Assembly: GCA_030698965.1 (NCBI GenBank)
Contig: JAUYLM010000058.1
Coordinates: 1 to 10,579 of the forward strand
Direction of reading: 5' to 3'
DNA length: 10,579 nt
Source of the DNA: a bacterium
GTDB taxonomy: Bacteria; Patescibacteriota; Minisyncoccia; Phycocordibacterales; PALSA-1337
In this document: positions 1 through 7,730 of the stretch, piece after piece
How positions within the stretch are numbered: position 1 is the first letter of the stretch
Layout of the letters: every line of letters begins with the position of its first letter
The notes under the pieces: model-generated
The model's database searches: none
Told to the model about the DNA's origin: nothing
What the model saw: only the letters and a program-made list of their open reading frames with translations
Position numbers and translations under genes: made by a program

Positions 1-911
1 AATTTAACAGAAGACTAATATAACCACCTACACAACCTTTACGCCCAATGATTCCGGATAACGCTTGAGGCACTCGTATTACCGCTGCTGCTGGCCTTTT
101 TATTTTCTTATATCACTATAAGGATTGGACTATATCATCACCTCTTCTAATGAGGAGGGTTCGGCGTGTTATAGATAGCACTATATCTATCTATCTCACT
201 CATCTGTGATTTCTCACCTATGAGATCAGTCTCTGAGGGGTCAACCCAATTTTTATATTGAGCGACTTCCCTGCTGATTGCCTAGAGAAGATCTCCTAAG
301 AGACGCAGCCTTCTTTAGGTTTCCAGCATATAAGCCGAATTTTCAAAGAGTCTTTCAACTCTAAGTCGCGCACGGTAATACCAATTTTTGATGCTAGTTT
401 GGAATGTAGGAGCTTAATCCTACAGTTCACGAGTTTAGCAACCTCTTATTCGCCAAGTACTATCAATAAACTTTCTCCCTGGCAAAAGGTTTTTACGTCC
501 CGAAGGACTTCATCAACCACGCGGCGTCGCTCGATCAGGCTTTCGCCCAGTGTCGAATATTCTCGGCTGCAGCCACCCGTAGGTGTAGGGACCGTCTCTC
601 AGTTCCATCGGTGGGGGTCACCCTCTCAGGTCCCCTAAGCGTCTAAGCCTTGGTAGGCCATTACCCTACCAACTAGCTGATACTGAACAGGCCCATCCTT
701 TAGCAAATGCTGTAAACAGCAATCTTTACTCCTAAGAGACCATCAAGTATTAACTCATCTTTCGATGAGGTATTCCTGACTAAAGGGTTGGTACCTATTT
801 ACTACTACCTCGTCTGCCACTGACTATGTATTGCTACACAGCCCGTTTGACTTGCATGCCTTATCCACGCCGCCAGCGTTCATCCTGAGCTAGGATCAAA
901 CTCTTAACTAA
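1..911 (-). rRNA. rrs: 16S rRNA gene, 5' part, interrupted by a group I intron
   Basis: Small-subunit rRNA, truncated by the left window edge. Reverse-complement reading gives AGAGTTTGATCC from 904 downward (E. coli position 8), so the 5' end is near 911. Recognisable conserved blocks include AACGCTGGCGGCGT, the 340 region (CACCTACGGGTGG), CCTGATCGAGCGACGCCGCG and the 530 region. Exon 1 is 911-429 (E. coli 1-516) and exon 2 is 95-1 (about 517-611). The gene looks functional because divergent bases covary in helix 18: 505 is U and 526 is A, and the pairs 500-504/541-545 and 511-514/537-540 are all kept although many bases differ from E. coli. The 340 stem shows a similar compensated A/T change. 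It has its own promoter and is not preceded or followed here by 23S. Confidence 0.96.
96..428 (-). ncRNA. Group I intron in 16S rRNA after position 516 (no ORF)
   Basis: A 333-nt insertion splits the universally conserved 530 loop. Exon 1 ends CTCGT (U516) at 429, and exon 2 resumes GCCAGCAGC at 95. The intron ends in G at 96, as group I introns do. The two P7 strands are visible: CAGAGACT (235-228) and ATATAGTCC (135-127). Close to the 3' end is a perfect 6-bp P9-like hairpin closed by a GTGA (GNRA) tetraloop (122-107). A 4-base IGS candidate (GCGA, complementary to exon UCGU) exists about 50 nt in, but P1 is not certain. No endonuclease ORF is present, so this is a ribozyme-only intron. Position 516 is also a known insertion site of nuclear rDNA group I introns. 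Confidence 0.93.
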
Positions 912-1004
912 AATGAACGGAACAAAATAGAGAACAGAAATCTTTTAAATTTAACTTTCTTACCTTGAATCCTTTTAGCTACACAGAGTTCTTTCTTCGC
1001 CCGT

Positions 1005-1026
1005 GCCCCTAGTGAATAATAGGGGC
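1005..1026 (-). repeat. GC-rich hairpin in 16S leader
   Basis: GCCCCTA pairs perfectly with TAGGGGC around an 8-nt loop. The flanks (CGCCC and GGGCG) offer an alternative or extended stem. No U-tract follows in the transcribed direction, so it is not read as an intrinsic terminator. A processing or folding role is inference. Confidence 0.6.
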
Positions 1027-1057
1027 GAGAATCATTGTTTTTAAATAAACAGTTACT

Positions 1058-1095
1058 TGCACATACGTAATTCTTTGAACACGTTCTTATGTGCA
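1058..1095 (-). repeat. Inverted repeat TGCACATA/TATGTGCA in 16S leader
   Basis: An 8-bp perfect inverted repeat with a 22-nt interior that contains a further CGT/ACG pairing. It lies in the transcribed leader, so it can form an RNA stem. It could equally be a protein-binding palindrome. Confidence 0.5.
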
Positions 1096-1147
1096 TAACT
1101 TACTAACAAATTTTCAAAAAGCAGGCCCTTCTTGAGGCGTGGATATC

Positions 1148-1175
1148 ATTCTACTTACCCACGGAATAAAGTCAA
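1148..1175 (-). promoter_or_regulatory. 16S rRNA promoter (-35 TTGACT, -10 TAGAAT)
   Basis: TTGACT (1175-1170) and TAGAAT (1153-1148) are separated by 16 nt, and each differs from the sigma-70 consensus at one base. Transcription would start near 1141, about 230 nt before mature 16S. The -35 lies just downstream of the ORF6N stop codon (1187-1189), so the rRNA gene has its own promoter immediately after that gene. Confidence 0.75.
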
Positions 1176-1186
1176 GCGGTTTTGAA

Positions 1187-1687
1187 TTACTTGCTGGAAT
1201 CAACAAAACCGAGAAGTCCTGGAGGCTTAATTGGCTCATCTAATAGGTTTTTGAGGATATGGAGAATGTGATCAATATCTTCTCCTCGTTTATCAAGTTC
1301 CTTTTGAAATTGTAATAGTTTTAGCTCAATATTCTTATCAATAGCCAGTATTTCCCTCATTTTAATGAAAGCTCGAATAATGTAAATATTCATTTGAATA
1401 GCTCGTGGACTGTTTAAGACAGAAGAGAGCATTGCTATTCCGTGTTCAGTAAATGCATATGGCATAGCCCTCCTCAATCCTCCCCAACTTGAAGTCACAA
1501 ATTGTGATTTCAAGTTTCCAAACTCTTTTTCAGTAAGCTGAAACATAAAATCTTCTGGGAATCTGCCTAGATTCCTTTTCACTGACTGCATCAATGCCCT
1601 AGGTTCAATTCCATAGATTTCAGCTAAATGAAAACTTAGCATAACCTTCTGCCCACGAATAACAAGAATCTTATTCTCAAAGATCAT
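1187..1687 (-). CDS. ORF6N-domain DNA-binding protein
   Basis: A 166-residue protein. Residues about 8-110 match the ORF6N family, a domain found in phage antirepressor-like proteins and in many bacterial accessory genes. The signature runs from IRGQKVMLSFHLAEIYGI through the VKRN, RFPEDFMFQL and SSWGGLRRAMPYAFTEHGIA blocks to RAIQMN. The C-terminal part (about 111-150) is helical and probably a coiled coil, and the PPGLLGF tail resembles the short Gly-Phe tail seen in relatives. The family is thought to bind DNA; the target here is unknown. The gene is alone, between secF and the 16S promoter. ATG at 1687 has no Shine-Dalgarno sequence. A TATAAG hexamer ends 7 nt upstream, and a better-spaced promoter lies further up (1763-1796). 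Phage or mobile-element origin is plausible, but domesticated chromosomal copies are common. Confidence 0.9.
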   Translation of the reverse strand: MIFENKILVIRGQKVMLSFHLAEIYGIEPRALMQSVKRNLGRFPEDFMFQLTEKEFGNLKSQFVTSSWGGLRRAMPYAFTEHGIAMLSSVLNSPRAIQMNIYIIRAFIKMREILAIDKNIELKLLQFQKELDKRGEDIDHILHILKNLLDEPIKPPGLLGFVDSSK

Positions 1688-1751
1688 ATTGGATCTTATA
1701 TGCTGGACATTATTTTTTGCTTTTTCTATGTTTTCTGGAGGAGTCTAGATT

Positions 1752-1813
1752 AAGATGATGTAATTATATACTAGGTATGAAAATAAACAAAGTCAATTCT
1801 TAAACATCATCTT
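1752..1813. repeat. 10-bp perfect inverted repeat flanking the ORF6N promoter
   Basis: AAGATGATGT (1752-1761) and ACATCATCTT (1804-1813) are exact reverse complements 42 nt apart. They bracket the predicted promoter upstream of the ORF6N gene. The span fits a pair of operator half-sites or a looping operator; as RNA it would form at the 3' end of the secF transcript. No U-run follows, so it is not a standard terminator. Confidence 0.55.
1763..1796 (-). promoter_or_regulatory. Candidate ORF6N promoter (TTGACT, TAGTAT/TATAAT)
   Basis: TTGACT (1796-1791) is followed after 17 nt by TAGTAT (1773-1768), which overlaps a consensus TATAAT (1768-1763). It is in the secF-ORF6N gap and would give a leader of roughly 70-80 nt. 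The TATAAG next to the start codon is an alternative. Confidence 0.5.
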
Positions 1814-1828
1814 TTGAGGCATCTGTAG

Positions 1829-2722
1829 TTATTTTTTCGCCTTCTTCTGCCACTTCTCTATCGTCACCAACAGCGGTGAACCGAGGAATATAGATGAGTA
1901 TGTACCTGCAATCATACCGATGATAAGAGCCAGGGTAAAGTGCTGTGTAGACTCGCCTCCAACGAAGTAAAGCACCACAAGGGCCAGCAGGGTCGTCAAG
2001 GAGGTGTTTATAGACCTTGTAAATGTCTGGCTGATGCTCTCTCCGACTATTTCCTCGAACGGCTTCTTGGCGCTAGCATCCTTCAAATTTTCTCGAACTC
2101 GGTCAAAAACGACAATAGTATCATGGACAGAGAAGCCGAGGACCACCAGAAGGGCGGTAATGAAGAGAGTGTCGATTTCATACCCGGCAAAATACCCCAA
2201 AGCCGCGAAAACACCTGTAGGGATGAGAACATCGTGTATAAGAGCAATAATAGCCACAATTCCATATTTCCATGAAGAGATCGGCTCTGAGACCTTTCTG
2301 AAAGCGTAAGCAATGAAAAGAATGATGGCCGCGATGACTAGGACGAGAGAAAAAATAGCCTTGCGGAGAGCTTCATCTCCCAGGACCGGACCAATGGAAT
2401 CGAAACGCTTCTCCATCGCGGTTCCTAAGGTAGATAGTACAGAGAGCAGTGATGATTTTTCCTCTTGGCCAATCTCTTTCATGCGAATCAAATAGGCGTC
2501 ATCTCCTGTAGACCTTATTGATGCCCCTAGGTCCAATGGCGCAAGAGCTTTCGAAAGAGCGATCTGGTCCGGCCTGCCTTCAGGATATTCTATTTCTAGA
2601 ATAGACCCTCCTTTGAAATCTATTCCCATATTCAGACCCCAAATACTTATCGCCGCAATGGATCCGGCCATCAGAACAACGGAGATGATATAAAAGAATT
2701 TTCTGTAAGTTACGACGAACAT
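1829..2722 (-). CDS. secF: Protein translocase subunit SecF
   Basis: Integral membrane subunit that works with SecD to pull secreted proteins across the membrane using the proton gradient. The 297 residues match the usual SecF size. Visible features are TM1 (about 9-30), the GIDFKGG signature (33-39), the short periplasmic P1-like domain (about 40-105), IGPVLGDE (110-117), and TM2-TM6 (from about 119 to 287). These include the conserved LGFSVHDT...FDRVREN block (195-212, with D201) and RSINTSLTTL (236-245). The lysine-rich C-terminus ends the family fold. The ATG follows the secD stop codon after one base (TAACATG), so the two are surely co-transcribed and probably translationally coupled. 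SecF and SecD are separate proteins here, not fused. Confidence 0.97.
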   Translation of the reverse strand: MFVVTYRKFFYIISVVLMAGSIAAISIWGLNMGIDFKGGSILEIEYPEGRPDQIALSKALAPLDLGASIRSTGDDAYLIRMKEIGQEEKSSLLSVLSTLGTAMEKRFDSIGPVLGDEALRKAIFSLVLVIAAIILFIAYAFRKVSEPISSWKYGIVAIIALIHDVLIPTGVFAALGYFAGYEIDTLFITALLVVLGFSVHDTIVVFDRVRENLKDASAKKPFEEIVGESISQTFTRSINTSLTTLLALVVLYFVGGESTQHFTLALIIGMIAGTYSSIFLGSPLLVTIEKWQKKAKK

Positions 2723-2723
2723 G

Positions 2724-4064
2724 TTATTTGGTGTTATTTAATCTGCTAAAACCGTTATTTACCAGAAATCTGGAAAATTTGGTGGATGTTCTGGGAGTGA
2801 CGGCATAAAGAAAGACTCTGGAAGCGGTTATGGCCGTGAACATGCTGACAACCACTCCGATGAGGAACACTAGAGCAAATCCTGTAACTATTGAGGTACT
2901 GCCGAAATAGTAGAGAATAAGCCCGGTAATAATGCTAGACGTGTTCGAATCACGGATGGAAAGCCAGGCTCTGGCAAAGCCTTCCCGCACAGCATCAGGT
3001 ATTTCCCTGCCCCTCCTAAGCTCCTCTTTCATTCTTTCGAAAATGAGGATGTTCGCATCAACGGCCATTCCCACCGATAGTATGAATCCGGCAATGCCCG
3101 CCGCAGTCAATGTCACTGGTACCAGTTTGAATAAGGCAAGCATGATCACTGTATAAACACCCAAAGAAACAATAGCTACCAAGCCTGGCAGGCGATACCA
3201 GATCAAAAGGAAAGCGGCAATTACTATAAAAGAAATTATCCCAGCCCTCACCCCACCACTTACAGCAGATTGTCCTAGCGATGCTCCAACTGTCTGCGTA
3301 GAGATAAGCTCGATTGGAACTGGCAGAGCTCCATAATTTAAATTTCGGACTAGTTCCTGCGCGCTATTCACATCAAATGAACCGGAGATCTGCGCTTTTC
3401 CGTCACGGATCTCATCCTGTACAACCGGCATAGAAATAGGATTTCCGTCAAGGAATATTCCGATTACATTTCCAATATTATTCTTCGTAATTTCAGCAAA
3501 AAGTTCGCGTCCTTCACCTGTAAAGGTAAGTGAGACGATAGGCTGGCCGGTATTCGGATCGAATACGAGCTGAGCCTTATCGAGCATTCTTCCAGTCAGA
3601 CCGGTATCCTGAAGACGATTGATCATTTCAGCATATTCAGCTTCTCCTTCCAATTTCAAGTCCTCTATTTCTCTCTGATCCTCGGCGGTTGAAATTCGAA
3701 AATCTAGAAATGGAGTCTGTCCAATACTCTTTATCGCCTCCTCGACATCGGTCACTCCCGGCAGTTCTACTATAAGCTTTTCCTGAGCTTCTTTTGAATC
3801 GAGAAACCCTCCGCGCTCTATCTGGACAATCGGCTCTGAAACACCGAAGACATTGACCCTGCGCTCTATTACATCCCTAAGGGCATTCATAGAATCATCG
3901 ACTTCTCCCGGCTCGATCTTCGAAACATCGGCTCTGTAGACCAAATGTGTCCCTCCGTTCAGATCGAGTCCAAGTTTGAAAGGCTTGCTGGAATAATTAT
4001 AGTATCCGATAATAACAGCCAAAATAAGCAGGAATACGGCGATAATTCGTGTTTTTAATATCAT
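2724..4064 (-). CDS. secD: Protein translocase subunit SecD
   Basis: Partner of SecF in the SecDF complex that assists SecYEG export. The 446-residue protein has TM1 (about 5-22), the GLDLNGGTHLV signature (32-42), a periplasmic region with the P1 base and head (about 43-255), and a C-terminal five-TM block (about 270-425). The block carries GMAVDANILIFER (332-344), with the conserved Asp at 336 and Arg at 344, and RDSNTSSIITGL (371-382). At 446 residues it is a short SecD compared with E. coli (about 615), with a compact first periplasmic domain. The start lies 22 nt after the sugar-transferase stop, so it is probably the second gene of that operon, but it also has a promoter of its own (see 4073-4101). 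Confidence 0.97.
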   Translation of the reverse strand: MILKTRIIAVFLLILAVIIGYYNYSSKPFKLGLDLNGGTHLVYRADVSKIEPGEVDDSMNALRDVIERRVNVFGVSEPIVQIERGGFLDSKEAQEKLIVELPGVTDVEEAIKSIGQTPFLDFRISTAEDQREIEDLKLEGEAEYAEMINRLQDTGLTGRMLDKAQLVFDPNTGQPIVSLTFTGEGRELFAEITKNNIGNVIGIFLDGNPISMPVVQDEIRDGKAQISGSFDVNSAQELVRNLNYGALPVPIELISTQTVGASLGQSAVSGGVRAGIISFIVIAAFLLIWYRLPGLVAIVSLGVYTVIMLALFKLVPVTLTAAGIAGFILSVGMAVDANILIFERMKEELRRGREIPDAVREGFARAWLSIRDSNTSSIITGLILYYFGSTSIVTGFALVFLIGVVVSMFTAITASRVFLYAVTPRTSTKFSRFLVNNGFSRLNNTK

Positions 4065-4072
4065 AGCTTCTT

Positions 4073-4101
4073 ATTATATATAAATATCACTTGCCTGCAA
4101 A
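4073..4101 (-). promoter_or_regulatory. Candidate internal promoter before secD (TTTGCA, TATAAT)
   Basis: TTTGCA (4101-4096) and a consensus TATAAT (4078-4073) are 17 nt apart. The -10 ends only 8 nt before the secD ATG, so its transcript would have a leader of 0-2 nt. The -35 overlaps the 3' end of the preceding coding region. Confidence 0.5.
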
Positions 4102-5427
4102 TGAGATCAGGACTTTTATGGTCCGGAGAACTATTTTCAGATCGATAAGAATAGAGCGGTTTTTGACGTAAAAAAGATCGTAAGAAAGCTTATTACTCGT
4201 CTCTTCCATATTTATTCCATGATGAGGATGTTTGGCGTATATCTGAGCCCAGCCTGACAACCCAGGCTTCACGATATGTCGGATATTGTAATACTGAATC
4301 TCCGCCGAATAAGACGCGACAGCATTGGCAAATTCCGGCCTCGGACCGACAAGGGAAATGTCACCCTTAAAGACATTCCACAACTGGGGCAATTCATCAA
4401 TTCTAGTCTTTCTTAGGAACCCCCCGACTCTGGTCACGGTATTCTTCTGTCTGCCCCATTGACCTCCGTCATTTGCTATACTCATGGTCCTGAATTTCAT
4501 GATCCTGATGATCTTATTATTTTGACCAACCCTATCTTGATAGCTGAACAGGACTCCCCTGTCATCGAGCTTGATCGCGATATATACAAAGGGGTAGAAA
4601 ACAAGAGAAAGAAGGAGGGCAATGCCTGATACAGTGATATCCATGACTCTCTTAAAGATATCAAAGGATGTCTTTGCGGATGAAGAAACATTTTCAATAA
4701 ACCAGGTGTCATTGATGAGGGAGAGCGGAACCGAATCGAAAACTTCTTCGTACATGTTCTGAACATCTGCGAACCGCACACCAGAAAAGATCAGACGATA
4801 AAGAGCCGGCATGACAGCGTCAACTTTTGGATTGCTGAAATCTGCAACAACTAGGGATACATCCTTTTCTTTTATTGTGGAGATGATTTCATCGCTCTTT
4901 AGATGCGCCACTGAAGTATCTACCCACTCCACGAAAGTAATCCCGTATCTGGCATTGTTATTTATTTCATGATAAATATCTTTGACCTCATTCCCATTGG
5001 CGATCAGGAGAGCGTTGTACTTTCGCCGTCCGCCGAAGCTCTGCGCGACAGCCATCCTCCATGCCACCATTATGATAAGGGAAATTACGAGGTAAATAAA
5101 AAGGGTTATCTTTGGAGTAATGTTGAAGTAGGGAATGAAATAGAAGAAAGCGATGCTGATGACAGCATTGGCTATCTGCACTTCGGTGAGAATGACGGGA
5201 AGCCTTCTCTTCAAGACCAGGGTATGCTTTTCATACAGACCGGCAATGAAGCTGATCAGTATGGATACAATAAAGAGTATTGTAAATGGAATAATGTGCC
5301 CCAGCATCGTTTCCTCGGAAGGTATTTCCCCGTATCTTAAGGTTAAAGCAAGATAAAGAGAGAGGAAAAGTACAAAAATATCCCCCACGAAGAGCATCAA
5401 TGCCTCTTTTTTTCGAACTATATTCAT
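4087..5427 (-). CDS. Polyprenyl-phosphate sugar phosphotransferase (WbaP/WcaJ type)
   Basis: Membrane enzyme expected to move a sugar-1-phosphate from a nucleotide sugar to a polyprenyl phosphate, the first step of surface glycan synthesis. The 446 residues have the layout of the large PNPT family: four N-terminal TM helices (about 10-125), a central Rossmann-like CoA-binding-type region (about 136-245), and the C-terminal catalytic domain (about 253-446). The last begins with FDIFKRVMD and the membrane hairpin, followed by KFRTM (311-315), TRIDELPQLW (341-350) with the Asp344-Glu345 catalytic dyad, GPRPE (361-365), PGLSGWAQ (388-395) and LSYDLFYV. The sugar (glucose, galactose, or a bacillosamine type) cannot be read from sequence. 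It is first in an operon with secD-secF and is divergent from a GT4 gene, consistent with a shared glycan pathway. Confidence 0.93.
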   Translation of the reverse strand: MNIVRKKEALMLFVGDIFVLFLSLYLALTLRYGEIPSEETMLGHIIPFTILFIVSILISFIAGLYEKHTLVLKRRLPVILTEVQIANAVISIAFFYFIPYFNITPKITLFIYLVISLIIMVAWRMAVAQSFGGRRKYNALLIANGNEVKDIYHEINNNARYGITFVEWVDTSVAHLKSDEIISTIKEKDVSLVVADFSNPKVDAVMPALYRLIFSGVRFADVQNMYEEVFDSVPLSLINDTWFIENVSSSAKTSFDIFKRVMDITVSGIALLLSLVFYPFVYIAIKLDDRGVLFSYQDRVGQNNKIIRIMKFRTMSIANDGGQWGRQKNTVTRVGGFLRKTRIDELPQLWNVFKGDISLVGPRPEFANAVASYSAEIQYYNIRHIVKPGLSGWAQIYAKHPHHGINMEETSNKLSYDLFYVKNRSILIDLKIVLRTIKVLISFAGK

Positions 5428-5474
5428 ACGCGGGATACTACCATAAAAGCGCGGAAAATGGTACTGTAAAAGCG
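5428..5474. promoter_or_regulatory. Divergent promoter region, two back-to-back extended -10 elements
   Basis: The 46-bp gap between the two divergent genes holds TGGTAGTAT on the minus strand (5443-5435, ending 7 nt before the sugar-transferase ATG) and TGGTACTGT on the plus strand (5459-5467, ending 6 nt before the GTG of the GT4 gene). Both are TGn-extended -10-like elements; the plus one is a weak match. A 13-bp direct repeat, TACNNTAAAAGCG, occurs at 5439-5451 and 5462-5474, and TACCAT/ATGGTA forms an inverted pair. The short distances leave almost no 5' leader on either mRNA. Confidence 0.5.
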
Positions 5475-6610
5475 TGAAAATCCTTTATATTATTACCAAG
5501 TCCAATTGGGGCGGAGCTCAGAAACACGTCTTTGATTTGGCTGTTCATAGTAAAAAAATTGGGCATGAGGCAGTTGTGGCCTTAGGCGGTGAAGGGTTGC
5601 TTCGCGATCGCCTCAGAGAGGCCGGGGTAACGACACGGCCCATTGGATCGTTGGCCAGGGATATGAATGTCCTTAAGGACGGTGCCTCCCTTGCTGATAT
5701 TATCAAAGTAATCAGGGATGTCCGTCCGGATATCCTACACCTCCATAGCCCAAAGGCAGCGGGACTCGGATCGCTCGCCGCCAGAATCTTAAAGGTAAAG
5801 AAAATCATATATACGGTACATGGCTGGACATTCAATGAAGACAGGCCATGGTATCAGAAAACTGCGATCTATTTCTTTTCGTGGCTGACGATGTTTTTCT
5901 GTACTCATGTCATTGTTCTCTCGGAAAAAGAACTCGACCAGGCACGGCCATTCCCGTATGTTTCTAAAAAGCTGCACCTGATTCCTCTCGGCATCTCTCC
6001 AACGACATTTTTTGGAACAAGCAGCGCCCGTCTTTTCCTGCAGTCCGTGATCGCGGAATCATTGGAAAAAAGAATTGTTGTTGGAACCATAGCCGAACTT
6101 CATCCTAACAAAGGCCTGATTTATGCCATAAGCGCCATAGAAAAGCTGGTGAATTACTTCCCTTCAATTATCTTTTTCATCATAGGAGAAGGGGATCAGA
6201 GGAAATATCTTGAAAATCTCATTAAGGAAAAGAGTCTGGAAAAGCACATAGTCTTGGCTGGATACGTGAAAGATGCAGCCGAATACCTAAAGGGATTTTC
6301 CATTTTCATCCTTCCTTCGGTCAAGGAGGGTCTCCCATATTGCGTCATAGAAGCAGGATACGCCGGACTGCCTGTCATTGCCACAACAGTCGGAGGAATA
6401 CCGGAAATAATAGATGATATGAAGTCAGGAATTCTCATTCAGCCCAAGAAAAGTGAAGAGATCGCCCATGCCTTGGAGTTCCTCTTGAATCATAAAAACG
6501 TGCAGAAGGAGTACGGATCCGCTCTGCGCCAGAAGGTCACGGAAAAGTTCAGTCTAGAAACAATGCTTGATTCGACCATGAAAATCTACTCTGAAGCTAA
6601 GCCCCGATAA
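5474..6610 (+). CDS. Glycosyltransferase family 4 (GT-B fold)
   Basis: Retaining glycosyltransferase of 378 residues, normal for GT4. The N-terminal acceptor domain starts MKILYIITKSNWGGAQKHV, with the Gly-rich loop after the first strand (13-15). The C-terminal donor domain starts near 198 (VVGTIAELHPNKG) and shows IGEGDQRK (237-244). The E-x7-E motif is at 285-293 (EGLPYCVIE), followed by AGLPVIAT and GGIPEII. The start is GTG at 5474; it is the only choice that keeps the first strand, and no Shine-Dalgarno precedes it. It probably adds a sugar to the lipid-linked glycan begun by the divergent phosphotransferase, but acceptor and donor are not readable. It ends inside the rodA-like gene (14-bp tail-to-tail overlap). 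Confidence 0.95.
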   Translation: MKILYIITKSNWGGAQKHVFDLAVHSKKIGHEAVVALGGEGLLRDRLREAGVTTRPIGSLARDMNVLKDGASLADIIKVIRDVRPDILHLHSPKAAGLGSLAARILKVKKIIYTVHGWTFNEDRPWYQKTAIYFFSWLTMFFCTHVIVLSEKELDQARPFPYVSKKLHLIPLGISPTTFFGTSSARLFLQSVIAESLEKRIVVGTIAELHPNKGLIYAISAIEKLVNYFPSIIFFIIGEGDQRKYLENLIKEKSLEKHIVLAGYVKDAAEYLKGFSIFILPSVKEGLPYCVIEAGYAGLPVIATTVGGIPEIIDDMKSGILIQPKKSEEIAHALEFLLNHKNVQKEYGSALRQKVTEKFSLETMLDSTMKIYSEAKPR

Positions 6611-7724
6611 ATTCGTCCTTGGTAGAATCCTTATGAGCTACACGCGAGTTCCGCCGCATCCCCATGAGGATGCCGAGACCCGCGAACTCAGTTACAAGAT
6701 GGCTTCCTCCATAACTTAGAAAAGGAAGCGTCTGTCCGGTAACAGGAAGAAGCTGCATATTCATGCCAACATTGATGAAGAAATGAACTATCAGGAATAT
6801 AGCCAATCCGGAGCCAAAAAGCATCTCTAAATTCGTTTCTCCGCGCATGGCGATCCTGACAATGCGCCATACGACTATTCCATACATAAGGAAAAGAATT
6901 ATGACCCCCGCGAAGCCCCACTCCTCGGCAAAAGCTGAGAAAATGAAATCACTTTGGTACTCCGGAAGGAATTTCAGACGTGACTGCGTACCGTATCCGA
7001 CGCCCTTGCCCCACAACTGACCTGAACCTACCGCAATAGCTGACTGGTAGGCGTTATACCCTGTGCCGTGAATGTCAGTCAGGGGGTATATGAAACTTTT
7101 TATACGGTCTTTCTGATAATCTTTGAATACGAATACCCACAGGCTCGCAGAAAAAATAATTCCGAGAAAAAACATTCCCAGAAGGTGTTTTTTTGAAATA
7201 CCAGATACGAGAACCATGCCGAGCCATATGAAGAAAATGATGACGGCTGAACCAAAGTCCGGCTGAATAAGGACGAGGAAGAAGATAACCGCGGCGTAGA
7301 AACCTGAAACGAGAATATGTCGTATATTGGCTATTTCTATGTGCCTTCTCGAAAAGTATTTCGCAAGAATGATAATGATAACCAGCTTGATGATGTCAGC
7401 CGGCTGGAATGAAAAAAGCCCGAGATTGAACCAGCTCACGGCTCCGTGCGATACTTTACCTACAAAGAAAAGTCCGCTGAGAAGTACGCATGAAATAATA
7501 AAAAGAGCAACTGATACCCAGGTCTTCCTCAGGAAACGGAAATCCGCAAGACTTAAGCTAAAAAAAATAGTGATCGCAACGAATATCCAAATGACCTGCC
7601 TGATAAAAAACTGGCTGTCACCGGTGAATGAATTCATTGTCACAAGACCGGCTCCCAGCAGAGGCAGAGTGGCACAGAAAAGAATCCAGTCTATTTCCAG
7701 AGCTTTTTTAAAAATATTTTTCAT
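6597..7724 (-). CDS. rodA: SEDS-family peptidoglycan polymerase, RodA-like
   Basis: Polytopic membrane glycosyltransferase of the SEDS (RodA/FtsW) family that polymerises lipid II into glycan strands, normally paired with a class B PBP. The 375-residue length and about 10 TM helices fit RodA. Conserved blocks are GAVSWFNLGLFSFQPADIIKL (94-114), QPDFGSA (154-160), the large loop with DRIKSF, GTGYNAYQSAIAVGSG and KGVGYGTQS (206-248), and FLPEYQSDFIFSAFAEE (252-268). D259 of that last block corresponds to the essential aspartate of the family. The C-terminal block is NVGMNMQLLPVTGQTLPFLSYGGS (318-341). RodA is preferred over FtsW by the FLPE..SDFIF wording, but this is not settled, and no partner PBP is in the window. 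The start lies 6 bp after the upstream gene's stop, with no separate promoter or Shine-Dalgarno visible. Confidence 0.92.
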   Translation of the reverse strand: MKNIFKKALEIDWILFCATLPLLGAGLVTMNSFTGDSQFFIRQVIWIFVAITIFFSLSLADFRFLRKTWVSVALFIISCVLLSGLFFVGKVSHGAVSWFNLGLFSFQPADIIKLVIIIILAKYFSRRHIEIANIRHILVSGFYAAVIFFLVLIQPDFGSAVIIFFIWLGMVLVSGISKKHLLGMFFLGIIFSASLWVFVFKDYQKDRIKSFIYPLTDIHGTGYNAYQSAIAVGSGQLWGKGVGYGTQSRLKFLPEYQSDFIFSAFAEEWGFAGVIILFLMYGIVVWRIVRIAMRGETNLEMLFGSGLAIFLIVHFFINVGMNMQLLPVTGQTLPFLSYGGSHLVTEFAGLGILMGMRRNSRVAHKDSTKDEFIGA

Positions 7725-7730
7725 GTCGGA

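Larger units (their letters stand above)
912..1141 (-). other. 16S rRNA leader, no gene
   Basis: About 230 nt lie between the predicted 16S transcription start and the mature 5' end. The stretch is AT-rich and holds two strong hairpins, at 1005-1026 and 1058-1095, which may take part in pre-rRNA folding or processing. No tRNA and no convincing boxA-type antitermination element were seen. A 62-codon open frame here lacks protein character and is not called. Confidence 0.6.

Noticed and set aside
399..638. 79-codon plus-strand open frame
   Set aside because: It is antisense to conserved 16S rRNA sequence and the intron joint; chance frame.
1005..1026. GC-rich hairpin as an intrinsic terminator between the ORF6N gene and 16S
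   Set aside because: It lies downstream of the rRNA promoter and no U-tract follows on the transcribed strand.
908..1096. 62-codon minus-strand open frame in the 16S leader
   Set aside because: It spans the two leader hairpins up to the mature 16S start, has no domain or plausible composition, and is explained by pre-rRNA sequence.
1940..2495. Plus- and minus-strand frames inside secF
   Set aside because: They are in shadow frames of an intact, clearly conserved secF gene.
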